From contig CAWBHA010000003.1 of NCBI GenBank assembly GCA_963788585.1, positions 434,001 through 498,000 on the forward strand: a stretch of DNA of 64,000 nt. The letters run 5' to 3'. Made by a program: the position numbers and the translations under genes. The DNA comes from Bog-473 sp963788585 (GTDB taxonomy: Bacteria > Actinomycetota > Acidimicrobiia > Acidimicrobiales > RAAP-2). The notes under the pieces are model-generated. The model made no database searches. It saw nothing but the letters and a program-made list of their open reading frames with translations, and was not told the DNA's origin. Below, piece after piece: positions 63,713 through 64,000 of this stretch. Within the stretch, counting starts at the first letter, position 1. Each line of letters opens with the position of its first letter.

Positions 63713-64000
63713 GTCACCGAGTCCCCGGTTCCCCCCGTGTTTCCCCTCCGCCGCCGGGTCGCCTCGGCCAGTCGGGCCAGGGGCGGGAACGCGAGCGGCC
63801 CGGGAGACCGCGCCGGGGTGAACGGTGTGATCTGCTCGGCGAAGTTGAGGAGGTCGATGAGGGTCTCGCCGGGGTCCCGTGGCGCGGTGCTCTGTGGCGT
63901 TGGCGTGCCGGTTTCGACCAAGCGAGCCATCCGCCGAGACGACTCGACGAACCGGCGCGCCTCGAATCGCCTCGGCGTGGCGACGCCCCCGAGACGCCCT
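63709..64000 (-). CDS. Hypothetical protein, cut by window end (possible antitoxin)
   Basis: The frame is open to the window edge (ARRFVESSRRMARLVETG and onward), so the start probably lies outside. It continues GETLIDLLNFAEQITPFTPARSPGP. The last 4 bp overlap the nucleotidyltransferase start. A small gene translationally coupled in front of an AbiEii-like nucleotidyltransferase is the usual antitoxin position. An ATG at 63928-63930 would give a 73-aa protein contained in the window. Confidence 0.5.
   Translation of the reverse strand, partial: GRLGGVATPRRFEARRFVESSRRMARLVETGTPTPQSTAPRDPGETLIDLLNFAEQITPFTPARSPGPLAFPPLARLAEATRRRRGNTGGTGDSVT

Overview
The window is actinobacterial DNA, most likely from the Acidimicrobiia or a neighbouring deep lineage. 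This is inferred from the very high G+C of the right half and from gene content: two WhiB proteins, a UPF0182 membrane protein, a DivIVA protein, MreB, an Sdh1-type succinate dehydrogenase, a DUF2342 zincin, F420-type DDN-like reductase and SCP2 proteins. No species can be named. Several starts look leaderless (a -10 box 6-8 nt before the ATG), as is usual in Actinobacteria.

Layout. (1) 1-7440: a lower-G+C accessory block with two inositol-monophosphatase-like proteins, a nucleoside phosphorylase fused to a patatin lipase, a nucleoside deaminase and three SAM methyltransferases. (2) 7441-27882: a 20.4-kb genomic island bounded by an exact 43-bp direct repeat, the 3' half of the initiator tRNA-fMet gene. 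The intact tRNA lies at 27841-27914 (minus). The island carries an HxlR regulator, a broken DUF302 gene, a run of two Asp-nucleophile alpha/beta hydrolases, a DHA2 drug exporter, a methyltransferase and an MMPL exporter, two abutting IS elements, a small kinase, a PadR-DUF1048-DrrA-DrrB export operon, a TetR unit, an SRPBCC protein, an NmrA-like reductase, an epoxide hydrolase, and an HxlR/nitroreductase pair. No integrase is left. The content suggests detoxification, efflux and redox handling of small molecules. (3) 27915-64000: a very G+C-rich chromosomal backbone.

Backbone. A minus-strand run holds a Lon-like PDZ protease, a DivIVA fusion, UPF0182 and a small protein. Next come mreB, a PDZ protease, the DUF2342 zincin, whiB genes around a formiminotransferase-like gene, a MoxR-type ATPase with its VWA partner, and a LysR gene divergent from the sdh operon. 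These are followed by small conserved genes, a TetR/DDN-like pair, a GNAT protein, a DinB protein, COG4705 and Gfo/Idh proteins, and an ATP-grasp/alpha-E/transglutaminase operon. The window ends with mdh, icd and a nucleotidyltransferase pair cut by its edge.

Many otherwise well-conserved genes are interrupted by single-base frameshifts, nearly all of them net +1. That looks more like insertion-type sequence error than genuine decay. The most unusual observations are the phosphorylase-patatin fusion, the fMet-tRNA island, a 170-bp inverted duplication inside it that could join or separate an hxlR-nmrA operon by inversion, and a 22-bp perfect palindrome that overlays a promoter and the start of a TetR gene.
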